This document shows positions 1 to 10,428 of a DNA stretch of 64,000 nt, one piece after another (within the stretch, counting starts at the first letter, position 1; every line of letters starts with the position of its first letter). Source of the DNA: Bacillaceae bacterium (GTDB lineage Bacteria > Bacillota > Bacilli > Bacillales > Alkalibacillaceae); the NCBI GenBank assembly GCA_017656265.1, contig JACDOD010000008.1:62001-126000 (forward strand), read 5' to 3'. Below the pieces are notes generated by a model that ran no database searches, was not told the DNA's origin, and saw only the letters and a list, made by a program, of their open reading frames with translations. The translations under genes and the position numbers were made by a program.

Positions 1-492
1 TTTGACAAACATCGGGTAACCAACCATTTTTTCGGCTTCTTCAATATCCTTTTTCTCTTCTTTTTCGGAAAACACGTAAAAACGGGGAATGGCAATCCCA
101 TTCTTCCCAAGAATATCATATGTCAAATCCTTGTTGCGGCAAGCTTCCATCGTATCTACACCAGAGTGGGTATAAGGAATGCCATAAGATTCTAAAATGG
201 CACGAATCCTTAAAGGACCGGTTCCATCATAAAGTGAATCCGGCTCATCCAAAAATCCTTCAGCAATCACAAACGCCACATCAATGGGTGTATAACGGTG
301 AATATCTTCTTCCAATTGAGCAGCATTAAACACATTAACCGGCACAACATCCATTTCATAGCTGGTTAAAGCTTCAATAATACGCTCAACTGTTTCCGTT
401 TTCGCACATTCATGAAAACGGGAGGTCCGCTGATGATCAGGAACCCAGTTATAAAGGAAAAGAACCCTCTGTTTCAACCCTTCATTCCCCAT
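1..492 (-). CDS. D-Ala-D-Ala ligase-like ATP-grasp protein (N-terminal part, runs off window)
   Basis: Minus-strand frame starting at 492 reads MGNEGLKQRVLFLYNWVPDHQ...IRAILESYGIPYTHSGVDTMEACRNKDLTYDILGKNGIAIPRFYVF; ddl/ATP-grasp pattern. Confidence 0.7.
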   Translation of the reverse strand, partial: MGNEGLKQRVLFLYNWVPDHQRTSRFHECAKTETVERIIEALTSYEMDVVPVNVFNAAQLEEDIHRYTPIDVAFVIAEGFLDEPDSLYDGTGPLRIRAILESYGIPYTHSGVDTMEACRNKDLTYDILGKNGIAIPRFYVFSEKEEKKDIEEAEKMVGYPMFVK

Positions 493-704
493 TTCCTATA
501 GTTTAGCAAGCTAATTATACTGATTGTTTTTAATGGAGGCAATAAAAAAGTTATTGGAAGTTTATACAGCATCTGGGTAAGGCAGTGCCCGCCGAAATCG
601 CAGCATGTTGATAACATAAAAAATATCCGAACTTATTCATGTGACGATTGAATATCGTTCGGATATGTCATGATCTTTTTATACTTTTGTTTCAGCCTTT
701 CTCC

Positions 705-1052
705 CTATTCCTCATTTGTTTTTTTGTCTCGATACTTTTTATGCTTGTCCTTATCCCACTTCATAACAAAGCCATTTTCCTTCAATTTTTCATAATGCTT
801 GTCCAGAAAAGACATTTTCTTGTCTGCCTTTTCCTGTGTAATTACTCCATATTCCACATATTTTTTTATGATATTTTTGTGAAGGTCAAAAAACTCTTTG
901 TAAAGAGCTTCCATCTCCTTTTTTTGCTCATCTGTAAGGGTAACATCTGCCTTCACTTCAACATCTGTTTCCGGTTCTGCACCCACCGGATTAATGGCTG
1001 CCAGCATAAGAACAGAGATCATGGCAGCCAGAAGGACCGTCAGCCGCTTCAT
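705..1052 (-). CDS. Secreted DUF2680-like protein
   Basis: Signal peptide MKRLTVLLAAMISVLMLAAINPVGA followed by the charged LTDEQKKEMEALYKEFFDLHKNIIKKYVEYGVITQEKAD pattern. Confidence 0.7.
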   Translation of the reverse strand: MKRLTVLLAAMISVLMLAAINPVGAEPETDVEVKADVTLTDEQKKEMEALYKEFFDLHKNIIKKYVEYGVITQEKADKKMSFLDKHYEKLKENGFVMKWDKDKHKKYRDKKTNEE

Positions 1053-1288
1053 CTTGCATCTTCCCCTTTCATCATTTTTTCACCTATAGTTTGCCGACTT
1101 TTAAGAGGAATATGTAAAAAAGCTCTTGCTGAAGGAGATGGCTGGATGTGTGAGCAAGTATTACATTCCATTTATTTCTGTTACAGAAATTCTGGGCAAA
1201 TACCCTTTCGTTATTACCATTTTGTCTTGATTAAATCAAAAAAAATTGATTTAATGGAATAAATACGTACTGCAATAGAGGTATAACA

Positions 1289-2530
1289 ATGATGACTAGA
1301 AAAGATGCTGGTTTTAGCCCCATACCTGCTGTGGGAATCGTGGTCGGCCTGTGTTTAATTGGAGATTCTATGCTTTACATCACACTCCCCGTATTCTGGG
1401 AAGATGCTGGACTGTCTTCTTTGGTCCAGGTAGGGATACTATTATCCATCAATCGGTTCATTCGTATTCCCCTTAATCCTGTAATCGGCTGGTTTTATTC
1501 CCGCTTTTCTTTAGGGTCCGGTCTGATCATTGCTGTTATCATAACTGGTGCAGCGACCGTTGGATATGGTATCAGCCAAAGCTTTTGGTTCTTTTTCTTC
1601 TGCAGAATTTTATGGGGATTGGCATGGTCATTTTTAAATATAGGGGGGTACATGACTGTTGTCCGCTATTCCAGTGACCATGATCGTGGAAAACAAATCG
1701 GTACCTATAACGGCATTTACCGTCTGGGAAGCCTGGCAGGGATGCTTGTCGGAGGAGCCATGGTATATCTTGTTGGCTTTTCGTATGTTTCCATTTTGTT
1801 TGGATTGATTTCACTCACAGGTATCCTGATCATTCTTACTTCTATCGATGTTTTTAAGGGCGATGATCAGCACAATAAAAAAATGTTCCCTCATTCTAAA
1901 GCTGACGTTATGAAGCTCTTGTTCTCAAGAAGAATTATTGTAATTATTGTAACCGCTCTGTTTATTTCCCTGCTCTATGAAGGTGTGCTGACTTCCACTT
2001 TAAGTCATATGATTCAATGGAAATATGGAGATCACATTCATTTGTTTGGCATCGTCATTGCCAGTGCTACCCTCTCAGGAATTCTGCAGTCATTACGTTG
2101 GGTGTGGGAACCTTTTGTTGGGAGAGCGATTGGAAGCCATTCGGACCGGCAGGGAGACCGAATTCATTTATTTCTGATCGTTTTATTTATAACATCCATC
2201 TTGTTGTTAGTCTTACCCGTTCATTTAAAGATTGAATATTGGATGATGATCGCGTTACTCCTGTTATTAACTGCAACAGCAAACAAAACCCTTATTGACG
2301 CAATATGTACAGATGCTGCACGGTCAAATACAGCTGCTGTCATTTCGATCTATACACTCTCTATGGACTTAGGAGCTGCTTTAGGTCCCTTTTTGAGTTA
2401 TATGATTATCGATTTATCTTATGGTTATGTTGCACTATTCTATGGAGCAAGTATGATATGTATTTTTCTGATGCTCATTTGGTGGATGGAATCAAAAAGA
2501 AACCCCAAAGCAGCCCGTTCTTCAATATAA
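1289..2530 (+). CDS. MFS transporter
   Basis: 413 aa, multiple TM segments, MFS loops (GKQIGTYNGIYRLGSLAGMLVGG). Confidence 0.85.
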   Translation: MMTRKDAGFSPIPAVGIVVGLCLIGDSMLYITLPVFWEDAGLSSLVQVGILLSINRFIRIPLNPVIGWFYSRFSLGSGLIIAVIITGAATVGYGISQSFWFFFFCRILWGLAWSFLNIGGYMTVVRYSSDHDRGKQIGTYNGIYRLGSLAGMLVGGAMVYLVGFSYVSILFGLISLTGILIILTSIDVFKGDDQHNKKMFPHSKADVMKLLFSRRIIVIIVTALFISLLYEGVLTSTLSHMIQWKYGDHIHLFGIVIASATLSGILQSLRWVWEPFVGRAIGSHSDRQGDRIHLFLIVLFITSILLLVLPVHLKIEYWMMIALLLLLTATANKTLIDAICTDAARSNTAAVISIYTLSMDLGAALGPFLSYMIIDLSYGYVALFYGASMICIFLMLIWWMESKRNPKAARSSI

Positions 2531-2597
2531 ATTCTGGAAAATAGCCTGTTTCAAACAAGATGGAATGACTATAATGAAACAAACTATCTACTATTTT

Positions 2598-3068
2598 TTA
2601 AGGTTGTATAGGAAGATAAATGTCAAATTTAATATTGTTTGAGGATGACAAATTTTTAGCCTGCTGCCGGCTATATACTTCCAGCTTCAGCGTATCGGAA
2701 AGCAACCTAATTCCCTCTCTTTCCAACTCACTGTATGCATGCTTATACGTTTCATACACCTGATTAACCGGACCACTATGGGTAAACGTCGCATATTGAC
2801 GCGCAGGAATAATCAGATTAGTCATTCCTTCTGGAAGTTCAGACCGTCGAGTCTCTTCAACTTCCAGACCGATATAATAAGTAAAATCCGTTTCCCGATC
2901 ATGAAAAGGACAAATAATGCTGTCCAGATTAACGGGGTTCGGAATCCTGTCCAGATTTTCTAGAAACTTGGCCCACAGCTTTCGGACCGCTCCATCCTGT
3001 GCATCTTCGAAGGAACCGGACCACCCAAAAGCGGCAGTCGTTATGGAATCTTTTGTTACGATTTTCAT
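2598..3068 (-). CDS. GyrI-like / effector-binding domain protein
   Basis: 156 aa; ...IPARQYATFTHSGPVNQVYETYKHAY...FDIYLPIQP, GyrI-like fold signature. Confidence 0.75.
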   Translation of the reverse strand: MKIVTKDSITTAAFGWSGSFEDAQDGAVRKLWAKFLENLDRIPNPVNLDSIICPFHDRETDFTYYIGLEVEETRRSELPEGMTNLIIPARQYATFTHSGPVNQVYETYKHAYSELEREGIRLLSDTLKLEVYSRQQAKNLSSSNNIKFDIYLPIQP

Positions 3069-3158
3069 AGCACACCTCTCCTTTTATTGTGATTATTTTC
3101 TTTATAACATAGAATATGGACAAAACATGTCATGGTTTAACATGTCTTTTGAAAGGAG

Positions 3159-3887
3159 ATGCTTCAACTGAAAAAAGCAAAGAGGATGATTCAGATTCTT
3201 ATGCATATTCATGTAAATCCCAGGTTTACGGTCAAAAGTCTATCCGATCATTTCCAAGTATCCTACCGCACCATCCAGCGGGACTTGCAGGAATTAATAG
3301 AACTGGGCGTTCCCCTTTATTCGGAGCCCGGTGTAAATGGTGGCTATCGCCTGTTAAATAAAGGCTCGCTTCCTCGTCCATTTACACCATCTGCACAAAA
3401 AGTTTCAGGGAGGCTTGAATATATTGATGGCTTCTATGCAGCAGGATTTTGCACAGAAGCTCCCTATGATGCCCGGGAAGAGATGCATTTAATGGTTCCC
3501 ATGAAGTGGATTGAGCTGAAAAAAAGAGTAAATGAAATTCCTCTTATAAAAGACGTTAAAACAAAAATTGGTATATCCTGGATGAAGGAAGAAGGGTTTA
3601 CATACTATACCACGTTTGAAGTGAAACAAGAAGGAGGCCTCCCACCTGATATGGTGCTTATCAGAATAGAAAGTGGATATTATATTCGCTTTACCCACCA
3701 GGGGGATCTGCATAAAGCTGCCATTGACCGTACCTATTATTCTATTTACGACTGGCTGAAGCAACACTCCTATAAAATTGATCATAATCGTCCCTGGCTC
3801 GAAATATTTGACCAGCGCTATTCACCTGGTGCACCTAATAATGCTTATGATATTTATGCACCGGTAATAGAAGGGGATCACAAATAA
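3159..3887 (+). CDS. HTH (YafY/HTH_11-type) regulator fused to GyrI-like effector-binding domain
   Basis: N-terminal HTH (FTVKSLSDHFQVSYRTIQRDLQELIELGVPLYSEPGVNGGYRLL); C-terminal GyrI-like (GYYIRFTHQGDLHKA...YDIYAPV). Confidence 0.75.
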   Translation: MLQLKKAKRMIQILMHIHVNPRFTVKSLSDHFQVSYRTIQRDLQELIELGVPLYSEPGVNGGYRLLNKGSLPRPFTPSAQKVSGRLEYIDGFYAAGFCTEAPYDAREEMHLMVPMKWIELKKRVNEIPLIKDVKTKIGISWMKEEGFTYYTTFEVKQEGGLPPDMVLIRIESGYYIRFTHQGDLHKAAIDRTYYSIYDWLKQHSYKIDHNRPWLEIFDQRYSPGAPNNAYDIYAPVIEGDHK

Positions 3888-4011
3888 TATTGGTATAAGT
3901 TGCTTAAGATATTGTTATAACATTAATACAAATATTTTCCAAGAAAGTGTGATGTGTGAAGCGAAATATTACAAGAATCGGCAATAGTCTGGGACTAACG
4001 CTTCCTAGACC

Positions 4012-4536
4012 CTAACTCTTTAGAATCCCCAAATACTCCTTCCACGGGCCAACATCTTCACGATATCGATTGGCCATCACTCTCGCAATTTGTGAAAGAT
4101 GGGTTAAATCATGTACAGCCCAGGTGGAAATCAATTCTCTTAGCTTCACAGTCCCGAACGCCGGATGGGTCCCTGTTAATTCCAGGGTTGATTCTGATGT
4201 AATGAACTGTTTTAGCCTGGATAAATTCTCTTTTCGCAGAGCTCTAAATTCTTTTAGCTTTTCTTCAATAGTGGCTGTAGATTCTTGTTTCAGGTGACTG
4301 AAACGGTCAAATTCAGGAAAGGGCTGATTTTCACCTTCTGCAAGGATCATCTCAATTCTCGGAATCCAATTATGTTTTTCTCCTTCAATGAGGTGCTCCA
4401 CTACTTCTGTTACATTCCATGACCCTTCGCCCTCGTCACAGCTCAGCCAGCCATCAGACAAACCTGTCAGAAAATATTCCAGCGATTGGGGTGTGCGTTC
4501 CAGCACTTCTATAGCTTCTTCCAGTTTAAAGTTCAT
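4012..4536 (-). CDS. DinB-like family protein
   Basis: 174 aa; ...[23 protein letters not shown]...[20 protein letters not shown]. Confidence 0.8.
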   Translation of the reverse strand: MNFKLEEAIEVLERTPQSLEYFLTGLSDGWLSCDEGEGSWNVTEVVEHLIEGEKHNWIPRIEMILAEGENQPFPEFDRFSHLKQESTATIEEKLKEFRALRKENLSRLKQFITSESTLELTGTHPAFGTVKLRELISTWAVHDLTHLSQIARVMANRYREDVGPWKEYLGILKS

Positions 4537-4575
4537 GTCACTGCTCCTTCCGATTTTTATACTTTTTATTATAAA

Positions 4576-5505
4576 CTAAAGGTTCTTTTGTCTCTCTACT
4601 ATTTCCAGAAAGGCTTGAACCTGCGGGAGTTTACGGGCATCTTCTGTAAAACATACCCACGTTTTTCTGCTTAACTGCTTTTTGTTTATCATGAGAGGAA
4701 TGAAATGATACTCTTCCCGTTTCAAATCTCTTATGGCTATTTCAGGAAGGACAGCCATCCCAAGCCCCTTTGACATCAATTGTTTACAGGTTTCGATCTG
4801 ATCCACTTTAATTTTTCTGGAAAAAGAAAAGCTGCTGCTATGGTTTATAAACCACTCATTGACAGTAGAGTGAAAGGTGGGATCACTTTGAAACTCAATC
4901 AGCGGTTTTTCATGATGGATGGACCCCTCCTTCTTCTTTTCTACCAGATACAGGTTATCCGAAAACAGTTCATAACCATTTAAATGCGGTATTTTTTCAC
5001 CCCTGACAATACAAAGGTGGTAATGTTCATAAGTGGTTCTGAACATTTCGCTTAGACCCGTCTGAAGTTCCACTTTGACATTAGGGTAAGTTTCTATGAA
5101 GCTCTCCAGGATGGAAGGAAGCACATACTGTCCAATTACTGACGACACACCAAGAGATAGGGTACCCGCTATTTGATCAGACATGGCTTCCACTTTCTCT
5201 TTTACCTTTTCTTCTTCCTGAATGATTTTCTCAGCAAAACTAAGAATTTCTTCCCCAGCAGGTGTGAGCAGCAATTTTTTATGTGATCTGACGAATATCT
5301 GCTTTCCCCATTGTTCCTCAATCTGTTTCAAACGCTGACTGAGAGCAGGCTGGGAAATCAACAACTCCCTTGCTGCTCCCCTGACCGTTCCAATTTGATT
5401 CAAAGCCACTAGCAATTGATAATCTTCTATTTTCATCATAACTCCCCTATTGATTTTACTTATCATTTTTGATAATAAATATGTATTTTTCTTATCATTA
5501 AACAT
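4576..5505 (-). CDS. LysR family transcriptional regulator
   Basis: HTH EDYQLLVALNQIGTVRGAARELLISQPALSQRLKQIEEQWGKQIFVRSHKKLLLTPAGEEIL. Confidence 0.9.
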   Translation of the reverse strand: MFNDKKNTYLLSKMISKINRGVMMKIEDYQLLVALNQIGTVRGAARELLISQPALSQRLKQIEEQWGKQIFVRSHKKLLLTPAGEEILSFAEKIIQEEEKVKEKVEAMSDQIAGTLSLGVSSVIGQYVLPSILESFIETYPNVKVELQTGLSEMFRTTYEHYHLCIVRGEKIPHLNGYELFSDNLYLVEKKKEGSIHHEKPLIEFQSDPTFHSTVNEWFINHSSSFSFSRKIKVDQIETCKQLMSKGLGMAVLPEIAIRDLKREEYHFIPLMINKKQLSRKTWVCFTEDARKLPQVQAFLEIVERQKNL

Positions 5506-5578
5506 TATATATACTTTTCAGTGAATAAAAAAGTCTGGAAACGGAGAAAGCAGCCAGCCTTCCCATTTCCTTCATCCT

Positions 5579-6772
5579 TTGGAGAGGATAATCATGAGAA
5601 AAATTCTGTATATGACCGCTCAATTGATATCGAATATTGGAGATGGGATGCAGCAAATCGCTTTGTACTGGTATATTTACTCCCTTACAGGCAGCCCTTT
5701 ATCCATTGGAATCATGATTGCCATTTATTATCTGCCATCTATGGGACTGTCACCATTTGCGGGTGCTCTTTCCGACCTGATCCACCCTAAACGGCTAACG
5801 ATCATTGTCAACTTCTTTCGAGGTATTGCCGTTTTCATACTGGCACTTGTCATCTGGTTTGAAGTCAGCAGCCTTTATTTTCTGTATCTATTTCAATTGA
5901 TCATGGCAATTCTTTATACGATTTATAAGCCAGCTTCACAGCGTTTTATTAAGCACACTTTTTACAGAAAAGAAATCCCATCTATCATGGCACTTTCCAA
6001 TTCTCTCGAACAAGTTGGGTATATTCTGGGAACAGGGTTTGCCGGATACTTGATTACAATCATACCTGCAAGCATTACCATCGGACTGAATGGTATATCA
6101 TTTATGCTGACAGGCTTACTGTTCCATTATATATCATTGGTTGCGAATCCTGAAAAGACAGTCAATCATCAATCTTATCGCTCCATGATTGCGGAAGGTA
6201 TACAATATATTAAATCTAAGCCTGATCTCAAATGGTTGCTGTTGATATCTGTCGTAGGAAGCTTTGGCCTACAGCTCACCATCACCGTCTTACCTGCACT
6301 GGCTAACCAATTAGGAGGATCTGGAAGTTTTTATGCAATCCTTGATATCACTTTTACAGCAGGAGGAATAGCAGCTGGTCTAATACTGGGGATCATTTTA
6401 AAAAAGCAGCCAAAAGGCGTGTTCTTTTGTACCGTGGCGGGAATGATGGGCACATCCATTGTCATTTCGATCAATAACAATGCAGCCATTGCCGTTCTGA
6501 TGCTATTTTTGTTTGGGATCTTTGTAACGGGGCATTTAATCGTCTCGCACACGTATATTCAATTAAGCTCTTCCCATGATATGATTGGAAGAGTTATAGG
6601 CGTCAGAACGATCCTTGCATCAGCGGTTAAAGTCACATCCTCATTGTTAACCGGCTTATTCGCTGCCAATTTTGGTGTTCATTTTATATTTCACATTTTT
6701 ACATCCTTGCTTCTCATCGCTTTAGTAACCCTCTTTCTGAGGAAAAGGTTTCAGAAGCAGTTAGCCCTTTAA
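5579..6772 (+). CDS. MFS transporter
   Basis: 397 aa polytopic; divergent from the LysR gene. Confidence 0.85.
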   Translation: MERIIMRKILYMTAQLISNIGDGMQQIALYWYIYSLTGSPLSIGIMIAIYYLPSMGLSPFAGALSDLIHPKRLTIIVNFFRGIAVFILALVIWFEVSSLYFLYLFQLIMAILYTIYKPASQRFIKHTFYRKEIPSIMALSNSLEQVGYILGTGFAGYLITIIPASITIGLNGISFMLTGLLFHYISLVANPEKTVNHQSYRSMIAEGIQYIKSKPDLKWLLLISVVGSFGLQLTITVLPALANQLGGSGSFYAILDITFTAGGIAAGLILGIILKKQPKGVFFCTVAGMMGTSIVISINNNAAIAVLMLFLFGIFVTGHLIVSHTYIQLSSSHDMIGRVIGVRTILASAVKVTSSLLTGLFAANFGVHFIFHIFTSLLLIALVTLFLRKRFQKQLAL

Positions 6773-6847
6773 GCAATTTCCCAATGCTTGTATAACAACA
6801 TAGATTCAGTCATCTCAGCCCCAAAACCTGTTTAGGAGGAAGACGAC

Positions 6848-8056
6848 ATGTTCAAGCTCTCTCGATCGCTGTTATATATTTTGATGCTACTCTTTTCTTC
6901 TATTGCTATTTCGATGTACACCATCGTTGTTGCCTGGGTTTTATATGAGATTTCTGGAAATGCCTTTTATTCAGGAATGCTGGTTGGGGTTGGTTTTTTG
7001 CCAGGTCTTCTGTTCAACCTCTTTTTTGGGGTATTTGTTGACCGGTTCAATCGATGGAAAATAGCTTTGGCAGGTTTTAGTGTATCCAGTCTTGTATTTT
7101 TGGTTTTTACAATGACCATCCTCACAAATGTCATGGAAGTCTGGATGATTTTATTATTTCATGCCGTTATCCAGCTGATGAATTCCATGAATAGACCGGC
7201 TCTTCAGGCCTATTTGACGCAGCTGTTTTCCAGGGATCAATATGCCAAAATTATCGGACTTTCTTCCAGTTTAAGTGAGTTAGGGTGGATTGCTGGAGTC
7301 AGTATAGCCGGCTTTCTTCTGGCTGTACTGGGGGATGCATGGATGATGGGCTTTATCTTTTTCATCAGTCTGCTTACCTTACTCTGTCTATATTTATTAA
7401 GATCAGCAGGAAACCAACATGAGATGCAACCAAAACCTAACCAATCTATGCTCAGCGAACTGAAGAAGGGCTTCGGCTATCTGGTGAATCATACGACTAT
7501 AACAGGAATGATGATCATCGGCTTTGTCGGTCAGCTAGTTCTTCACTCTAATACTGGACTTCTCCCTGTTTATACAAGCTCTTACCTGGGAGAATCCAGT
7601 CAAATTTTCGGACTGCTGGAAGGCACGCTGTCAGCTGGGGCTATAGCGGCAGGTGTTGCCGCTTCATGGGCGCTCAGAAAACTAAAATACTGGGTAACCG
7701 CTTACGCTAACCTGACCATCATAGCTGGCGTTTCTTTGATATCGTTCAGTCATTCCGTCCATCTATCTTTTCTGGGCATTTTTCTTATTGGTATTGGCAC
7801 TACACTATTGCGGGTCAGCACCCAATCCATTCAGCAAATGCTCACGGAACCTTTATATCATGGGAGAATGGCCAGCTATCGTATGGTCATTAACCAGGGA
7901 TCTGTGGTCATCGCCAGTCCTATTCTCGGATTCGTCAGTGAATCCTATGGGGCTAATGCGGGATATATGATTCTATTGATTCCTCTAATCTGTGTATTCA
8001 TGTACTCAATGATCTTTCTCAGAAAACATCCTATTGAAACGAATTATCAGGGTTAG
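6848..8056 (+). CDS. MFS transporter
   Basis: 402 aa polytopic, tandem with the preceding MFS gene. Confidence 0.85.
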   Translation: MFKLSRSLLYILMLLFSSIAISMYTIVVAWVLYEISGNAFYSGMLVGVGFLPGLLFNLFFGVFVDRFNRWKIALAGFSVSSLVFLVFTMTILTNVMEVWMILLFHAVIQLMNSMNRPALQAYLTQLFSRDQYAKIIGLSSSLSELGWIAGVSIAGFLLAVLGDAWMMGFIFFISLLTLLCLYLLRSAGNQHEMQPKPNQSMLSELKKGFGYLVNHTTITGMMIIGFVGQLVLHSNTGLLPVYTSSYLGESSQIFGLLEGTLSAGAIAAGVAASWALRKLKYWVTAYANLTIIAGVSLISFSHSVHLSFLGIFLIGIGTTLLRVSTQSIQQMLTEPLYHGRMASYRMVINQGSVVIASPILGFVSESYGANAGYMILLIPLICVFMYSMIFLRKHPIETNYQG

Positions 8057-8409
8057 CATATGTTAACAACGTATTTAAGCAGTTTTTAATTGAGATTTCA
8101 ATAATAAAAAAACTTATAAGATCAATTATTTTAAATGCAATATGCCTTCCATAAGTTGATTTGCGACCCTTATAGCTTCTTCCCGGTTTTCCGCAGGTGC
8201 GGAAATCATCAGTCCATCTTGAGAACTCCAGATGCCCCCAGATTCTGTTCTTTCATTTTTTAAAATAGTCAGCTGACTAAAATCATTAATGGAACAAGAT
8301 CGTTTGTTTTCATAAAAAAAGAATAGGCATAAAGAACCTATTCTCAACATTCACATTATTTGTGCTGGTTGGGCTGATTTATCATATAGGTTTCTTTGAT
8401 CTCCCTCAT

Positions 8410-9276
8410 CTATTTTATTGGAACGTAAATATCGACCTGGGACTGCTCATGGTCAGGTCCGAGAAAACGTTCATCATACCATTCAAAATCATCTGCTTCC
8501 GCCAACTCATAGCCTGATTTCGGTAGCCAGATCGCATAAATATAATCATAGGCATCACCCAGGGTTTCTACACTTCCTTTATGGGTAACCACCACATATT
8601 TTTGAGCCGAAACCGTTTTGACTTCCATGCCATCCGGCACCTCTTTAACATTGGTGACCGGTGTACAAGCCATATAAGTAAATTCATCATCATATGGATT
8701 CATGCAAAATTCACAAAGCCCTATGGTGACATTTTGATTGGCCTGATTTTTAATTTCTCTGATTCTGGGGATAAATTCATTCCACAATTCAGGAATTTTA
8801 TTTTCTTTCAAAGTTGACGTGCACTTCAAACCTACAACTGTAAAGGATGGCTTTTCCACTATTCTCGGTTCCATTAATGAACCTCCCTCTAAATGTTTTA
8901 AGATGGAGCTGGTCAGTCGGGGTTTTTCTTTTAATAACAGCCTCTCATTTTTTCTCCGATATTGCCCGGGTGTGACCCCGAACATTTTTTGAAAAGCCCG
9001 TGTAAAGGATTCCTGTGAACTGAATCCATATTCGGAAGCTATGTCAATAATCCGGTAATTGTTGTCCCTCAGTAGCTGAGCTGCGTTTGTTAAGCGGCGG
9101 CGCCTGATATAATCCCCCAGTGATTCACCGACAAAAGTTTTGAAAATACGATGAAAATGATGCGCCGAGAAATTGACCTGATGGGCCACATCAGCAATCG
9201 TTAAATCGTATTTCAAGTTTTTCTCAATGTAATCAACTGCTTTTTGAATTTCGTATAAATAACTCAAAGGGATCAC
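8410..9276 (-). CDS. AraC family regulator with GyrI-like effector domain
   Basis: AraC HTH pair (LTIADVAHQVNFSAHHFHRIFKTFVGESLGDYIRRRRL...IIDIASEYGFSSQESFTRAFQKMFGVTPGQYRR) plus C-terminal GyrI-like domain. Confidence 0.9.
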   Translation of the reverse strand: MIPLSYLYEIQKAVDYIEKNLKYDLTIADVAHQVNFSAHHFHRIFKTFVGESLGDYIRRRRLTNAAQLLRDNNYRIIDIASEYGFSSQESFTRAFQKMFGVTPGQYRRKNERLLLKEKPRLTSSILKHLEGGSLMEPRIVEKPSFTVVGLKCTSTLKENKIPELWNEFIPRIREIKNQANQNVTIGLCEFCMNPYDDEFTYMACTPVTNVKEVPDGMEVKTVSAQKYVVVTHKGSVETLGDAYDYIYAIWLPKSGYELAEADDFEWYDERFLGPDHEQSQVDIYVPIK

Positions 9277-9377
9277 CTCATCAGTTCCGTCTATGTAAAA
9301 CTATTTTTGCATAAAGCTCAAATGATTTTTTGATTATTTTTGCTCCCTTTTGAAAAAGAAATTTTTTCAAAAAAAAA

Positions 9378-9422
9378 CTTAGACGGCACAACTAACACAA
9401 ATTCTTAGTTGTGCCGTCTAAG
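9378..9422. terminator. Bidirectional hairpin terminator
   Basis: CTTAGACGGCACAACTAA...CTTAGTTGTGCCGTCTAAG: 18-bp perfect stem flanked by A and T runs, between two minus-strand genes. Confidence 0.75.
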
Positions 9423-9453
9423 AAAAAAAAGACGCCAATGGACGCCTGTGAAA

Positions 9454-9969
9454 TCACATATTCGGAGGTTCAATCCCCTGCAATCTCATCATGAGATTTA
9501 CCTGACCTAAATGATACACTTCATGTTGAAAGACACGGTGCAGGATCCATCCTATTGTAGGGTTTTCTATGGGCTCGCCGCGGTAACCTTCTGGAATTTG
9601 CCGTGTTTCCTGAAGAATCGAAATATCCTGGCTCTCCAGAAAAGATAGGGTATTTTCCCTTGTCCACTCTAAATAGTCAAAAAGCTTGTCTTTGGTATCC
9701 AGCTCCCTTTTTCGTCTGGGCATCATATTTTCTTGCTGGATGACACCTCTGAGGAACCAGTCTTCTGCCTGAGCCGTGTGGCGCAGCAAAAAAGAAATGC
9801 TATTTTTGTACCCTTCTGTCTTCCATTCCAGCTGTTCTTCTGTCAGCTTCTTATAAGCAGGGAAAAAACGGTCGCGCAGGTCGTTGATGTGGGGGAATAT
9901 TTCAATCGCTTTCATCCACGTCACCTCACTTAATTTATATACTTCACTCATATGTATGTATTTCAACAA
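9454..9969 (-). CDS. DinB family protein
   Basis: 171 aa; LEWKTEGYKNSISFLLRHTAQAEDWFLRGV...HRVFQHEVYHLGQVNLMMRL. Confidence 0.85.
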   Translation of the reverse strand: MLKYIHMSEVYKLSEVTWMKAIEIFPHINDLRDRFFPAYKKLTEEQLEWKTEGYKNSISFLLRHTAQAEDWFLRGVIQQENMMPRRKRELDTKDKLFDYLEWTRENTLSFLESQDISILQETRQIPEGYRGEPIENPTIGWILHRVFQHEVYHLGQVNLMMRLQGIEPPNM

Positions 9970-10085
9970 TTACGTATTCGAATCCTGTTTTGATTACGTG
10001 TAAGTGAGGGGACGGTATGAAACAAAAGTTAGCAGGCCACGCTTCTCCTCAGGAGATGCGTGGCTATACATAAAGACTGATGATT

Positions 10086-10250
10086 TTAATGCTTCTTTTT
10101 ATCCCCGCGCGTTTGTTTCGTAGACACATCTTCCTGATTATGAAATTGATTGGCTGTATCGTTGCCCGTTGTTGCCTCATACCCTACGTTTACTTTGCCT
10201 TTATTCATCTCTTCTATGTTTATCCGGTACTGATTTTTGTCTTTTTGCAT
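10086..10250 (-). CDS. Small hydrophilic protein (54 aa), absent from the supplied ORF track
   Basis: Minus frame MQKDKNQYRINIEEMNKGKVNVGYEATTGNDTANQFHNQEDVSTKQTRGDKKKH*. Confidence 0.5.
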   Translation of the reverse strand: MQKDKNQYRINIEEMNKGKVNVGYEATTGNDTANQFHNQEDVSTKQTRGDKKKH

Positions 10251-10428
10251 ATTTGAAACTTCCCTTCACTTTTTTATTATTTTTTCTAAAGGGAATCAGT
10301 GAATGTATAGCAATTTCATCCTGTAGCTTAAAAAGTGGCATGGTTATATTTGGCCCTCATGCTGGATCTCTACGGGCTTATAATAATCATGAAGTCATGA
10401 ATATGTCATGACCAGAGGAGGTATAAAT

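Noticed and set aside
648-1262. 204-aa plus-strand ORF
   Set aside because: Antisense to the convincing DUF2680-like secreted protein (705-1052, minus); low-complexity hydrophobic Phe/Ile-rich translation.
8126-8350. 74-aa minus ORF
   Set aside because: Possible fragment (NREEAIRVANQLMEGILHLK) but no family recognised and start unclear; not called.
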